From: Magnetovibrio sp.
GTDB lineage: Bacteria; Pseudomonadota; Alphaproteobacteria; Rhodospirillales; Magnetovibrionaceae
Direction: 5' to 3'
Assembly (NCBI RefSeq): GCF_036568125.1
Contig: NZ_DATCTF010000012.1
Coordinates: 1-64,000, forward strand
Length of the DNA stretch: 64,000 nt
The position numbers were made by a program, and so were the translations under genes. This document shows, in pieces, positions 8,874-17,898 of this stretch. Within the stretch, counting starts at the first letter, position 1; each line of letters opens with the position of its first letter. The notes under the pieces were generated by a model. That model was not told the origin of the DNA, made no database searches, and saw only the letters and a program-made list of their open reading frames with translations.

Positions 8874-9189
8874 GGATATTCGGTTTGGGTGTCCGCTTAG
8901 GGACAACTGGCCCCGTCAGTAAGGGGAAGATCATCAAGACCTTGGCAACCCACCTGATTTAACCATCAGAATTCATAACATCCTTGCTAAATTCAGCGAC
9001 ACATTAAGCTGTGATAATGCAATCCGGCGACAACTCAAGGCGTGATAAATGACACGTTGAATTGTGATTTTTAGCCTCCCAAAACCCTTTTTGCGACATT
9101 CCAAAATGGAACCGACACCTTTTGTCATTTCCAACGACGCGACGAAGATCTGGAGTTGCCACTGAGCGGAACCGACGCATCTACGGCGA
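8874..9189. other. intergenic region between TAXI gene and cbbR with degenerate tandem repeats
   Basis: No convincing gene is seen in this gap between two convergent genes. Three degenerate direct repeats occur at 8996-9019, 9027-9051 and 9051-9074 (consensus roughly GCGACA-N6-AAG-N-YGTGATAA). They might be the end of a decayed insertion sequence or a protein-binding array. Nothing else stands out. Confidence 0.4.
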
Positions 9190-10125
9190 TCAGATCTGTC
9201 TATCGTGCCCAACCGCGATTAAGTGGGCGACTTCTTGCTCGCCTTCTTCTTGCAGATACGTGAGGAAGGTTTGCGCCGCGCGCGATAACCGCTTGCCTTT
9301 ACGGTGTGCGGCGTACCATCGCCTGCGCAAGGGGAAGCCCTTGACGTCCAGCGCCACCAATGCGCCTGCATCCAATTCAAAGTGCAGGCTGTGCAGCGAT
9401 AGAACCGCAATGCCCAGTCCGCCGATGACGCCTTGCTTGATCGCTTCGGCGCTGGCGAGTTCGATGTAGGGAACGATTTTCAGATTTTGATCGTTGAACA
9501 TTTGTTCGACAGCTTTACGCGTACCCGAACCGCTTTCCCGACCCACGAAACGTTCATCGGCGAGACGTTCCAAGGTGATGGCCTTTTCGTCGGCCAACGG
9601 ATGGTCCGGGCGCGCGACGACGACCAGTACGTTTTCCAAGAACGGATATTCGACCACCGGCAAATCTTCGGGCGGTTGGCCCATGACATATATGTCGCTT
9701 TCGTTGGCGGCCAGACTGCTCAATACATTTGCCCGGTTGGTGATTTTCAGTCGTGGCTCGACCTTCGGATATCGGCGCACGAAACTTCCCAACAAGTGGG
9801 GCAGAAAGTATTTCGCGGAACTGACCACCGTTACGTTCAACGGTCCGGCCACTTCGCCGCGCAGATCGTCCAAAGCCGTTTCCAGTTCGCCGAGGCGCTG
9901 CAGCACATCCTTGCAGGCGTCGAATACTTCCTCTCCAGCAACAGTCAGGTGCAGTTTTTTCCCCATCTGCTCCATCAGGGGCATGCCGATCTTATCTTCC
10001 AAGCGTTTGACCTGAATGGACACCGCCGGCTGGGTGAGGTGCACCTCCTCTGCCGCGCGGGTGAAGCTCTTGTGTCGCGCCACTGAGGCAAACAGGCGCA
10101 GTTGTTGAAGGGTTGCGTGAAACAT
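9190..10125 (-). CDS. cbbR: LysR-type regulator of the RuBisCO operon
   Basis: 311 residues. The N-terminal winged helix-turn-helix (residues 5-64: LRLFASVARHKSFTRAAEEV, then LTQPAVSIQVKRLE) is followed by the two-lobed co-inducer domain (about 92-300). It is transcribed divergently from cbbL across a 155-bp gap, the classic cbbR position. Family knowledge: CbbR activates Calvin-cycle genes in response to metabolites such as NADPH or RuBP. The assignment rests on family plus position. Confidence 0.9.
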   Translation of the reverse strand: MFHATLQQLRLFASVARHKSFTRAAEEVHLTQPAVSIQVKRLEDKIGMPLMEQMGKKLHLTVAGEEVFDACKDVLQRLGELETALDDLRGEVAGPLNVTVVSSAKYFLPHLLGSFVRRYPKVEPRLKITNRANVLSSLAANESDIYVMGQPPEDLPVVEYPFLENVLVVVARPDHPLADEKAITLERLADERFVGRESGSGTRKAVEQMFNDQNLKIVPYIELASAEAIKQGVIGGLGIAVLSLHSLHFELDAGALVALDVKGFPLRRRWYAAHRKGKRLSRAAQTFLTYLQEEGEQEVAHLIAVGHDRQI

Positions 10126-10280
10126 CTATCCATATACTTTTGTAAATGATGAATATAAAAACAATTAACTGTTTGTTATTTCGTTCGTCAACTAGATTTT
10201 TGCCATGAAGTCGAAAGCCCAAGGTGTGGAGTTGGAATTATCTGCACACAAACAGGGGGCACAACTAGGAGCAACGCAAC
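10126..10280. promoter_or_regulatory. cbbR-cbbL divergent control region
   Basis: A 155-bp AT-rich gap between divergent cbbR and cbbL. It holds the LysR-type dyad TAAC-N5-GTTA at 10166-10178 and A/T-rich sequence at 10133-10170 where CbbR would be expected to bind. The cbbL ribosome site AGGAG is at 10269-10273, 7 bp before the ATG. I could not settle the -10/-35 elements. Confidence 0.5.
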
Positions 10281-11699
10281 ATGGCGAAAACTTACCAAGC
10301 CGGGGTGAAGGAATATCGGGAGACATACTGGCTGCCCGATTACACTCCGAAAGACACTGATTTTCTGGCCTGCTTCAAGGTCATCCCGCAAGAAGGCGTG
10401 CCGCGTGAAGAAGCTGCTGCCGCTGTGGCTGCGGAATCGTCGACCGGCACCTGGACCACGGTGTGGACCGATTTGTTGACCGATTTGGACTATTATAAAG
10501 GCCGCGCCTACGCGATCGAAGACGTGCCAGGCAACGACGAAGCGTTTTACGCCTTTATCGCCTACCCGATCGACCTGTTCGAAGAAGGTTCGGTGGTCAA
10601 CATCCTCACCTCGCTGGTCGGCAACGTGTTCGGCTTTAAGGCTGTGCGTTCGCTGCGTCTTGAAGACGTGCGCATCCCGCACGCTTATGTCATGACCTGT
10701 GGCGGTCCGCCGCACGGCATCCAGGTCGAACGCGACGTGATGAACAAGTACGGTCGCCCGATGCTGGGTTGCACGATTAAGCCGAAGCTCGGCTTGTCGG
10801 CGAAGAACTACGGTCGCGCCGTTTACGAATGCTTACGCGGTGGCCTGGACTTCACCAAGGACGACGAAAACGTCAACTCGCAGCCGTTCATGCGCTGGCG
10901 TCAGCGTTTCGATTTCGTCATGGAAGCGATCAACAAGGCCGAAGCCGAAACCGGTGAACGCAAAGGTCACTACCTGAACGTCACCGCACCGACCCCGGAA
11001 GAAATGTACAAACGTGCCGAATACGCCAAAGAACTCGGCGCGCCGATCATCATGCACGACTATCTGACCGGCGGCTTCACCGCCAACACCGGTTTGGCCA
11101 ACTGGTGTCGCGACAACGGCATGTTGCTGCACATCCACCGCGCCATGCACGCCGTGCTCGACCGCAACCCCAATCACGGCATCCACTTCCGCGTGTTGAC
11201 CAAGATGCTGCGTTTGTCCGGTGGCGATCACCTGCACTCCGGCACCGTGGTCGGCAAGCTGGAAGGCGACCGCGACGCGACCTTGGGCTGGATCGACTTG
11301 ATGCGCGATTCCTACGTCAAGGAAGACCGCAGCCGCGGCATCATGTTCGACCAGGACTGGGGCTCCATGCCGGGCGTTCTGCCGGTTGCCTCGGGCGGTA
11401 TCCACGTGTGGCACATGCCGGCGCTGGTTTCCATTTTCGGCGACGACTCCGTGCTGCAGTTCGGTGGCGGCACCTTGGGTCACCCGTGGGGCAACGCCGC
11501 AGGCGCCGCCGCCAACCGCGTGGCGCTGGAAGCTTGCGTCGAGGCCCGCAATCAGGGGCGCGAACTCGAGAAGGAAGGCAAGGACATCCTCACCAACGCC
11601 GCGGGCAGCAGCCCAGAGCTCAAGATGGCCATGGAAACCTGGAAAGAAATCAAGTTCGAATTCGACACCGTCGACAAGCTCGACGTTGCTCACCGGTAA
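10281..11699 (+). CDS. cbbL: RuBisCO large subunit, form I
   Basis: 472 residues, the usual form I length. It carries the active-site signature [13 protein letters not shown] with the lysine that is carbamylated (Lys193 here), the [10 protein letters not shown] motif, the loop-6 lysine in [11 protein letters not shown], and [10 protein letters not shown]. The sequence style and linkage to cbbQ/cbbO fit form IA. It fixes CO2 onto ribulose-1,5-bisphosphate in the Calvin cycle, in the cytosol or a carboxysome. No carboxysome shell genes are in the window. A ribosome site (AGGAG) precedes the ATG. Confidence 0.97.
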   Translation: MAKTYQAGVKEYRETYWLPDYTPKDTDFLACFKVIPQEGVPREEAAAAVAAESSTGTWTTVWTDLLTDLDYYKGRAYAIEDVPGNDEAFYAFIAYPIDLFEEGSVVNILTSLVGNVFGFKAVRSLRLEDVRIPHAYVMTCGGPPHGIQVERDVMNKYGRPMLGCTIKPKLGLSAKNYGRAVYECLRGGLDFTKDDENVNSQPFMRWRQRFDFVMEAINKAEAETGERKGHYLNVTAPTPEEMYKRAEYAKELGAPIIMHDYLTGGFTANTGLANWCRDNGMLLHIHRAMHAVLDRNPNHGIHFRVLTKMLRLSGGDHLHSGTVVGKLEGDRDATLGWIDLMRDSYVKEDRSRGIMFDQDWGSMPGVLPVASGGIHVWHMPALVSIFGDDSVLQFGGGTLGHPWGNAAGAAANRVALEACVEARNQGRELEKEGKDILTNAAGSSPELKMAMETWKEIKFEFDTVDKLDVAHR

Positions 11700-11719
11700 G
11701 GTTTGAACGTCCGCGTTGC

Positions 11720-11744
11720 TGGGGTGGCCCTTGCGGTCACCCCA
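11720..11744 (+). other. cbbL-cbbS intercistronic stem-loop
   Basis: Arms TGGGGTGGCC and GGTCACCCCA form a 10-bp stem with one G-U pair and a 5-nt loop. There is no U-tract, so it probably sets mRNA stability or processing between the two subunit genes rather than ending transcription. Confidence 0.55.
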
Positions 11745-11794
11745 CCCCCGGACAGAAAACTTACTGAATTCGATTTGAGAACAAGGAACAGAAA

Positions 11795-12151
11795 ATGAGC
11801 GAAATGCAAGATTACAAGTCGAGCTTGAACGACACCAGCAGCCGCAAGTTCGAAACCTTCTCCTACTTGCCGACCATGTCCGCTGACGGCATCCGCAAGC
11901 AGGTGGAATACATCGTCTCGAAAGGCTGGAACCCGGCCATCGAACATACCGAACCGGAAAATGCCTTCGATCACTATTGGTACATGTGGAAACTGCCGCT
12001 GTTTGGCGAAACCGACGTGGACCGCGTTTTGAACGAAGCCGAAGCCTGTCACAAGGCACACCCCAACAACCACGTCCGTCTGGTGGGCTACGACAACTAC
12101 GCCCAATCCAAGGGCGCGGAAATGGTGGTCTTCCGCGGCAAGCCGGTCTAA
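11795..12151 (+). CDS. cbbS: RuBisCO small subunit, form I
   Basis: 118 residues with small-subunit motifs [19 protein letters not shown] and the [13 protein letters not shown] segment. The short N-terminal extension and overall length match form IA small subunits. It assembles with CbbL as L8S8. It lies 95 bp after cbbL and is followed by a strong terminator. Confidence 0.97.
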   Translation: MSEMQDYKSSLNDTSSRKFETFSYLPTMSADGIRKQVEYIVSKGWNPAIEHTEPENAFDHYWYMWKLPLFGETDVDRVLNEAEACHKAHPNNHVRLVGYDNYAQSKGAEMVVFRGKPV

Positions 12152-12180
12152 CCGGCGCCGGGTTCGATCCCGAACCGACC

Positions 12181-12220
12181 AAGCCCCTGGTCCGGCCTTG
12201 GCTAGGCCAGGGGCTTTTTT
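12181..12220 (+). terminator. strong terminator between cbbS and cbbQ
   Basis: A perfect 10-bp stem (AAGCCCCTGG / CCAGGGGCTT) with an inner GGCC/GGCC pair is followed by a T-run. It would attenuate transcription so that RuBisCO subunits are made in excess over CbbQ/CbbO. Confidence 0.88.
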
Positions 12221-12277
12221 GGCCCCGCCCAAATTTCCGGGTGGCGAACACAACGTAAAAATTTAGAGGTTGGCGTC

Positions 12278-13090
12278 ATGGGTAACGACATCGCTGAACA
12301 GTACAAAATCAAGAAGGCCCCGTTTTACAAACCGGTCAGCAACGAGGAAGCGCTTTACGAAGCTGCTTACGCACGCCGCATGCCGGTGATGCTGAAAGGT
12401 CCGACGGGTTGCGGAAAATCGCGCTTCGTTGAGTACATGGCGCACAAGCTCGGTCGACCGTTGATCACGGTGGCTTGTAATGAAGACATGACCGCGTCGG
12501 ATTTGGTGGGCCGCTACCTGTTGGACAAAGACGGCACCAAGTGGCAGGACGGCCCGCTGGCCACCGCCGCACGCATCGGTGCGATCTGCTATCTCGACGA
12601 AGTGGTCGAAGCACGCCAAGACACCACCGTCGTCATCCACCCATTGACCGACCACCGCCGCACCCTGCCGCTCGACAAAAAGGGCGAACTGATCGAGGCG
12701 CACCCGGACTTTCAGTTGGTGATCTCCTACAACCCGGGTTACCAGAGCCTGATGAAGGATCTCAAACAATCGACCAAGCAACGCTTCGGCGCGTTGGACT
12801 TCGATTATCCGAGCGCTGAACTGGAATCCGAGATCGTCGCCGAGGAATCCGGCGTTTCCAGCGATATCGCGGCAAAGCTGGTGCAAATCGCGCACCGCAC
12901 CCGCAACCTCAAGGGTCACGGCTTGGACGAAGGCATTTCAACCCGCTTGTTGGTTTACGCCGGCCAGATGATCGCCGAAGGCGTCGAGCCGACCGCCGCG
13001 TGCCAAATGACTTTGGTGACGCCGCTCACCGACGACCCGGACATGCGCGAAACGCTCGATGCCGCCGTTCACACCTTCTTCGTCAATTAA
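12278..13090 (+). CDS. cbbQ: RuBisCO activation AAA+ ATPase CbbQ
   Basis: 270 residues of the MoxR/CbbQ AAA+ family. Walker A is GPTGCGKS (residues 41-48), Walker B is ICYLDE (about 103-108), and the VISYNPGY segment fits sensor I. CbbQ hexamers with CbbO remove inhibitory sugar phosphates from form I RuBisCO. It lies 58 bp after the terminator behind cbbS and directly before cbbO, the standard order. The ATG follows the purine-rich ribosome site AGAGG. Confidence 0.94.
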   Translation: MGNDIAEQYKIKKAPFYKPVSNEEALYEAAYARRMPVMLKGPTGCGKSRFVEYMAHKLGRPLITVACNEDMTASDLVGRYLLDKDGTKWQDGPLATAARIGAICYLDEVVEARQDTTVVIHPLTDHRRTLPLDKKGELIEAHPDFQLVISYNPGYQSLMKDLKQSTKQRFGALDFDYPSAELESEIVAEESGVSSDIAAKLVQIAHRTRNLKGHGLDEGISTRLLVYAGQMIAEGVEPTAACQMTLVTPLTDDPDMRETLDAAVHTFFVN

Positions 13091-13131
13091 AGCGAAGACG
13101 TCCATCCACTTTGGCAGCGTGAGGTTCGGTC

Positions 13132-15474
13132 ATGACCATCGATCTCGAAGACTACAAAGCGTGTCTGGCGAAAGCCGGCCCTGAGATCCAGGACACCTTG
13201 GAAGCCACCTTCCACGAAGCCGCCCGCGTGATGTCACCGGCGGGGCTGAGCGACTATCTGGAAGGTGCCAAGGGCCTGTGCAACCTGGGCCGCGGTCACG
13301 ATGTGGTGCTGTCGTATCTGGAAGAAATGCCCGCCGTGGTTCAGGAATGCGGCGAGGATGTGATCCGCGACTGCATTGAGGCGGCGATGAAGCTATCGTC
13401 CATGACGTCGGGCGAAGTGATTGCCCTGCTGTTCTCCAGCCTGCCTACGGCGGCGCGGCGCTTGGGCGACCCGGAACTTCTGCGCGGCTACCTGACATTG
13501 GTGCACCAGCTTTCGGCCAAGGCGTCGCGCGGACTGCGACCAATGCTCGGCAACATCGACGAGTTGCTGTCCAAGCTAACTTTGTCTGGTCTGAAGCGCT
13601 GGGCCAATTTCGGTGCGGAGGCATACCGGCGCGATCTGAACAATCTGGTCAAGTACTTCAACCTGGAAAGCGCCGACAGCAAGAAGATGCTGCAAAAGGA
13701 ACGGCGCGGCACGTTGTTCATCGACACCCAGCGCAAACTCAATTTCTATCTGCGCGCACTGTGGGGCCGCGATTTTTTCCTGCGTCCCACCGCAGCCGAC
13801 TACGAAGGATTCAAGCCTTACATCGAGCACCACGTGATGCACTTGCCCGATGCCGTGGACCCCATTGGCGATATCGCGGGCCTTGAATTGTACCGCGCAC
13901 AAGTGGCGCATCTGGCCGCGCACATCTGTTACACCACCGCACCGATTTCGGCGGAGGCCATCAGCCCTGCGCAGATGTTTTTCATCGGCCTGATTGAGGA
14001 CGCGCGGGTCGAGTATCAAGCCGTCAAGGATTTCCCCGGCCTCAAAAAACTGTGGGGCAGCTTGTTGGCCATCGACCACCAAGGCAAGTTGGAACACCCC
14101 ACGGTGAAACTGTTGGAGCGTTTCGCTTATTGCCTCAACGACGCGTCACAGACGACCGGCGACGAAAAACTCGACGCCATGGCCGACCGGTTCCACGCCG
14201 AGATCGAGACTCGACAAGACGACAATCAGTTTTCCTGGGATCTGGGCATGGAGTTGTTTCACCTCTTTGCCGAACGCAAGGACGTGCCCAGCCTGCGCAT
14301 TTTGGAATCGATCCGCATTCCGTATCGCGACGACAATCGTTTCGTTTGGGAGTTCGAGGAATTCGACTGGACCCAGCATGGCGTCGAATACATTCCCGCC
14401 AGCCAACGCCAAGTGCGCAAATATGTCAGTGCGGTTGAAATGGCCAATGAGGTCGATTGCGAACTGGCCGGCGATGACGCGCAGGAAATCTGGATTTGTT
14501 CCACCAAATTCATGCCCTACGAAGATGCCGGTGAAGCGACCGTCAGCTTTAACGAGATGTGGGGCAAGGAACCCATATCGGAGCCGTTCCATTACCAAGA
14601 ATGGGACTACCAGGTGCAACTCTACCGTCCCGACTGGGCGACCGTATATGAGCGCCGCGCGACCAAGGGCGATGCCGAAGAGGTGGACCGCATTCTCACC
14701 GAACACAAACCGGTGGCGCACCGCATCAGGCAGATTATCGATATGCTCAGCCCCGCAGGCGTGCAGCGCGAACGCAATATGGAAGATGGCGATGAGATCG
14801 ACATCAACGCCGCCGTCGATGCGATGATTTCGATCCGCATGGGTGAACAACCCAACCCGCGCATCACCATGCGCAACGTGATCAAGAACCGCGATTTGGC
14901 GGTGACGGTGCTGCTTGACCTCTCGGAATCGACCAATGAAAAAATGGATGGTTCGGAAAAAACGGTTCTGGAACTGACCCGCGAGGCCGCAACCTTGGTG
15001 GCCACCGCCATCAACGGCATCGGCGATCCGTTCGCCTTGCATGGCTTTGCTTCCGACGGACGGCACGATGTGCATTATTATCGCTTCAAGGACTTCAAGC
15101 AGAAGTTCGATGATGAGGCCAAGGCGCGCCTAGACGGCATGAAGGGTGGCCTGTCCACGCGCATGGGCGCTGCCATGCGCCACGCCGGACATCATCTTTT
15201 GAAACAGCCAGAACGGCGCAAACTTTTGCTGCTGGTCACCGATGGCGCACCGGCCGACATCGACGAACGCGATCCTCAACACCTGCGTCATGACACGAAG
15301 AAGGCGGTTGAGGAACTGTATTCAAAGGGTATCCTAAGTTACTGCCTGACTTTGGACCCCAATGCCGACACCTATGTCAAACGGATCTTTGGGGCCAACA
15401 ACTATACGGTGGTCGATCATGTCGACCGCTTGCCAGAAAAGCTGCCGAGCCTGTTCGCCAGCCTCACCAGTTAA
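13132..15474 (+). CDS. cbbO: RuBisCO activation protein CbbO (von Willebrand A domain)
   Basis: 780 residues, usual for CbbO. The C-terminal 190 residues form a VWA domain with the metal-site motif DLSES at 596-600 and later LVTDGAPADID. The N-terminal and middle parts are the CbbO-specific helical region. CbbO acts as substrate adaptor for the CbbQ ATPase during RuBisCO reactivation. It starts 42 bp after cbbQ. All expected motifs are present and nothing appears truncated. Confidence 0.93.
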   Translation: MTIDLEDYKACLAKAGPEIQDTLEATFHEAARVMSPAGLSDYLEGAKGLCNLGRGHDVVLSYLEEMPAVVQECGEDVIRDCIEAAMKLSSMTSGEVIALLFSSLPTAARRLGDPELLRGYLTLVHQLSAKASRGLRPMLGNIDELLSKLTLSGLKRWANFGAEAYRRDLNNLVKYFNLESADSKKMLQKERRGTLFIDTQRKLNFYLRALWGRDFFLRPTAADYEGFKPYIEHHVMHLPDAVDPIGDIAGLELYRAQVAHLAAHICYTTAPISAEAISPAQMFFIGLIEDARVEYQAVKDFPGLKKLWGSLLAIDHQGKLEHPTVKLLERFAYCLNDASQTTGDEKLDAMADRFHAEIETRQDDNQFSWDLGMELFHLFAERKDVPSLRILESIRIPYRDDNRFVWEFEEFDWTQHGVEYIPASQRQVRKYVSAVEMANEVDCELAGDDAQEIWICSTKFMPYEDAGEATVSFNEMWGKEPISEPFHYQEWDYQVQLYRPDWATVYERRATKGDAEEVDRILTEHKPVAHRIRQIIDMLSPAGVQRERNMEDGDEIDINAAVDAMISIRMGEQPNPRITMRNVIKNRDLAVTVLLDLSESTNEKMDGSEKTVLELTREAATLVATAINGIGDPFALHGFASDGRHDVHYYRFKDFKQKFDDEAKARLDGMKGGLSTRMGAAMRHAGHHLLKQPERRKLLLLVTDGAPADIDERDPQHLRHDTKKAVEELYSKGILSYCLTLDPNADTYVKRIFGANNYTVVDHVDRLPEKLPSLFASLTS

Positions 15475-15489
15475 CAGAGGGTCTCGACT

Positions 15490-15801
15490 ATGAGTGAACT
15501 GAAACGCTACGTCGGCATCGACAACGACCTCAATGGAGGCATGACCGATACCGCCAAGATCATTCGCGATGCGTGGGTATTTGGCCTGATCCCCGAGTCC
15601 GAAACATGCGAAGGGTGGCTTGCGCCGGGCATCGAGGATTTGTGGCGCAAAGTTAATGCCGAGTGGGAAAAGTACGGATTTTTAGTCGGCAACCTACCTG
15701 ACGACATCCGTGCGAATTTCATGCGCATTCAAGAGGATGCGCTGAACAAGGCGAAGGCCGCTGGATGGGAAGGCGAAGACGAATTGGCGGGAGACGAGTA
15801 A
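15490..15801 (+). CDS. small conserved-looking protein of the cbb cluster, function unknown
   Basis: 103 residues, acidic, soluble, no signal peptide or membrane helix. Notable motifs are the ETCEGWLAPGIEDLW segment and a charged C-terminal helix (EDALNKAKAAGWEGEDE). A GAGGG ribosome site precedes the ATG, and the gene starts 16 bp after cbbO, so it is almost surely in the same operon. I do not recognise a family. Position suggests a helper in RuBisCO assembly, activation or regulation, but this is inference only. Confidence 0.75.
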   Translation: MSELKRYVGIDNDLNGGMTDTAKIIRDAWVFGLIPESETCEGWLAPGIEDLWRKVNAEWEKYGFLVGNLPDDIRANFMRIQEDALNKAKAAGWEGEDELAGDE

Positions 15802-15808
15802 CACCCGC

Positions 15809-16216
15809 ATGTACACGCGCCACGATGAGGTCCCGGTTTTGTCACAATGGCCCGATCAGGTCGAGGCCGTGCACTACAACATCGCGTTGCGTGCGCTGAA
15901 GCGAACGCCGCCGAGTATCCGTCTGCTGTTGCCGGGACTGAAGACCCTGGATTTGATTTTGCAAAACGAGGCTTGGATCATCGTGGATCGCGCTTTTCAC
16001 GATTTACCGGTGGCGGCGTGGGTGGATTTTCAGCCCGAAGAAAACCGCGGTCTTCACGAACCGGTGCCATGCACATTGCGCTACTACCACGGCCATGCAG
16101 GAATGATTTTGAACACTGTTCTCGGACTGATGGATACATTGTTGAAAAACCAACTGGACGATGAGGATGAGACACACCAAGTTCTCTATTTCCCAAAATC
16201 AAAAAATAGACAGTAA
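15809..16216 (+). CDS. small protein of the cbb cluster, function unknown
   Basis: 135 residues, soluble, with a hydrophobic core (LRALKRTPPSIRLLLPGLKT; WIIVDRAFHDLPVAAWVDF) and a basic tail. It begins 8 bp after the preceding small gene and ends 16 bp before the aldolase gene, so it is likely translated from the cbb transcript. No motif I can name is present. The WVDF and tyrosine-rich CTLRYYHGHAG segments would serve to find homologues. Confidence 0.72.
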   Translation: MYTRHDEVPVLSQWPDQVEAVHYNIALRALKRTPPSIRLLLPGLKTLDLILQNEAWIIVDRAFHDLPVAAWVDFQPEENRGLHEPVPCTLRYYHGHAGMILNTVLGLMDTLLKNQLDDEDETHQVLYFPKSKNRQ

Positions 16217-16231
16217 GGCGGGATAGGTACG

Positions 16232-17407
16232 ATGGCACTGGTACACATGCGCGACATGCTTCGGCATGCTTATGAAAATAAGTACGCCGTCGGGGCATTC
16301 GATGTCGTCAATCTGGACATGCTGCAAGGCATCATCGATGCCGCCGAAAAGTGTCGGGCGCCGGTAATCATCGGCTTGGCCGAACCTCATCTCACTCATT
16401 TCAATTTGGCGCTGCTTGCCCCGGCGGTCGAGGCTGCGGCGCGCATGAGCAGCGTGCCGGTGGCGATACATTTCGACCACGGTGAAAATTTGGCTGGGAT
16501 CGTTTCGGGCATCCGCCACGGCTGCAACAGCCTGATGATCGACGGTTCGAACTTGGAACTGCAACAAAACATCGATCTCACCAAAGAGGTGGTCAAGGTG
16601 GCCCATGCTTGTGGCATACCGGTCGAAGCTGAGATGGGTTACGTCCCCGATAACGGTGACGAGATCGTCCTTACAACCGCCGCCGAAGCCGCCGGTTTCG
16701 TTCGCTACACCGAGGTCGATTTCTTGGCCGTATCCATCGGCACCGTTCACGGTCGCAACACCGGTAAGCCCCGCCTGGATTTTGTCCGGTTGCGCCAAAT
16801 CAACGAAGCCTTGAACATGCCGCTGGTATTGCATGGCAGTTCAGGTCTGACCGATGATCAGTTTCGCCGCCTCATCGCCAACGGCATCGCCAAGATCAAC
16901 TATTTCACGGCCCTGACCGACCGCGCGGCGCACCTGTTGCGCGATAACACGAAAAACAGAAAAGACGGATACCTGAGCCTGCTCAGCGGCGTTCGACAGG
17001 TCGTCGAGGAAGAGGCCGACCGCCTGATGCGCGTGTGGGGTAGTGCCGGCCGTGCGGCTGAGGTGTTGGAACAATGCCAGCCATGGAACTTGGTCGATCA
17101 CATCATTAAGTTCAACCTGCCCAACTGCGATGCGTCGGACGCCGCATTGATCGTCAAACGCGGACGTAACATTTTGGCCGACATTCCCGGAGTACGCGAG
17201 GTGACCACCACCGAAACATTGGATGATCCGGGGGAACACCGCTATCGTTGGATCTTGCGCGTGACCAGCCCCTTGGTCGTCGACCAACTGCGCCACCACT
17301 CCGCCTTCAACATGTTCATGAACCGCTACCTGCACAACCAAGCCACCGATCTGGTGAGCAAGACGTTTTTGCAGGAAGTGCCCGAAATTACCTCCGTCTC
17401 TCCCTGA
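16232..17407 (+). CDS. class II fructose-bisphosphate aldolase fused to a C-terminal Dabb-like domain
   Basis: 391 residues, about 100 longer than the KbaY/GatY-type class II aldolases it resembles. Residues 1-285 form the aldolase barrel with zinc-ligand motifs HFDHGEN (80-86), VEAEMG, TVHG (His173) and HGSSGL (201-206). Residues 287-385 (VDHIIKFNLPNCDASDAALI, later HHSAFNMFMNRYL) look like a stress-responsive alpha/beta-barrel (Dabb) domain. The barrel would cleave or form fructose- or sedoheptulose-bisphosphate in the Calvin cycle. The gene is last in the cbb cluster. The Dabb call is pattern-based. Confidence 0.83.
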   Translation: MALVHMRDMLRHAYENKYAVGAFDVVNLDMLQGIIDAAEKCRAPVIIGLAEPHLTHFNLALLAPAVEAAARMSSVPVAIHFDHGENLAGIVSGIRHGCNSLMIDGSNLELQQNIDLTKEVVKVAHACGIPVEAEMGYVPDNGDEIVLTTAAEAAGFVRYTEVDFLAVSIGTVHGRNTGKPRLDFVRLRQINEALNMPLVLHGSSGLTDDQFRRLIANGIAKINYFTALTDRAAHLLRDNTKNRKDGYLSLLSGVRQVVEEEADRLMRVWGSAGRAAEVLEQCQPWNLVDHIIKFNLPNCDASDAALIVKRGRNILADIPGVREVTTTETLDDPGEHRYRWILRVTSPLVVDQLRHHSAFNMFMNRYLHNQATDLVSKTFLQEVPEITSVSP

Positions 17408-17494
17408 GCGGTGCTTCCGTCGAGGGAGGGGATTAAAAGTCCGAAAGCTCACTCTGATTTTAGGCCATCAAGCCCGAGTACTTTAAAATTTCAA

Positions 17495-17890
17495 TCAGCT
17501 CAAAGCCGTCTGGATGCGCAGGCGCAGATCATCCGGCTTGGGTGGCTTGACGATAAAGCCGTCTATTTTGTGAATCCGGCCTTTGCGGGCGTTGTCTTCG
17601 GTATCTTGGCCAGTCAGCATGAGAAAGGGAATTTTGCGATAGCGCTCAACGATGCCGTAGCGAATTTTGCGCGCCAATTCAAACCCAGTCATTTCCGGCA
17701 TTTCGATATCGCTAATAACCAGATCTATGGTGCCGGGGTGGGATTCGAGTTGCTCCAGCGCCGCCATCCCCGTGTCGGCTATCAGGATGCGCTCAACGCT
17801 CACGCCTAGCCCCTGCAAGACCTTCGACAGGATCATCTGGGCGAACTGTTCGTCATCGACAATCAATATGGTGAGGGCGGAGAAGTCCAT
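17495..17890 (-). CDS. single-domain response regulator (CheY-like)
   Basis: 131 residues consisting only of a receiver: acidic pair DDE at 12-14, phosphoacceptor Asp61 (DIEMPEMTG), Thr near 90 (MLTG) and the conserved Lys in FIVKPP. The start is the ATG with an AGGA site upstream; a longer upstream frame overlaps the neighbouring gene and is not used. It is last in the leftward kinase operon, 8 bp after the REC-EAL gene, and probably receives phosphate from the hybrid kinase. Confidence 0.85.
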   Translation of the reverse strand: MDFSALTILIVDDEQFAQMILSKVLQGLGVSVERILIADTGMAALEQLESHPGTIDLVISDIEMPEMTGFELARKIRYGIVERYRKIPFLMLTGQDTEDNARKGRIHKIDGFIVKPPKPDDLRLRIQTALS

Positions 17891-17898
17891 GGTAAATC

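Noticed and set aside
8973-9212. 79-codon open frame on the minus strand near cbbR
   Set aside because: It lacks a ribosome site and domain, overlaps the cbbR end and runs through the direct repeats.
10833-12251. 472-codon open frame antisense to cbbL/cbbS
   Set aside because: Arg/Gly/His-rich translation without domains, fully covered by the clear RuBisCO genes; a GC-codon shadow.
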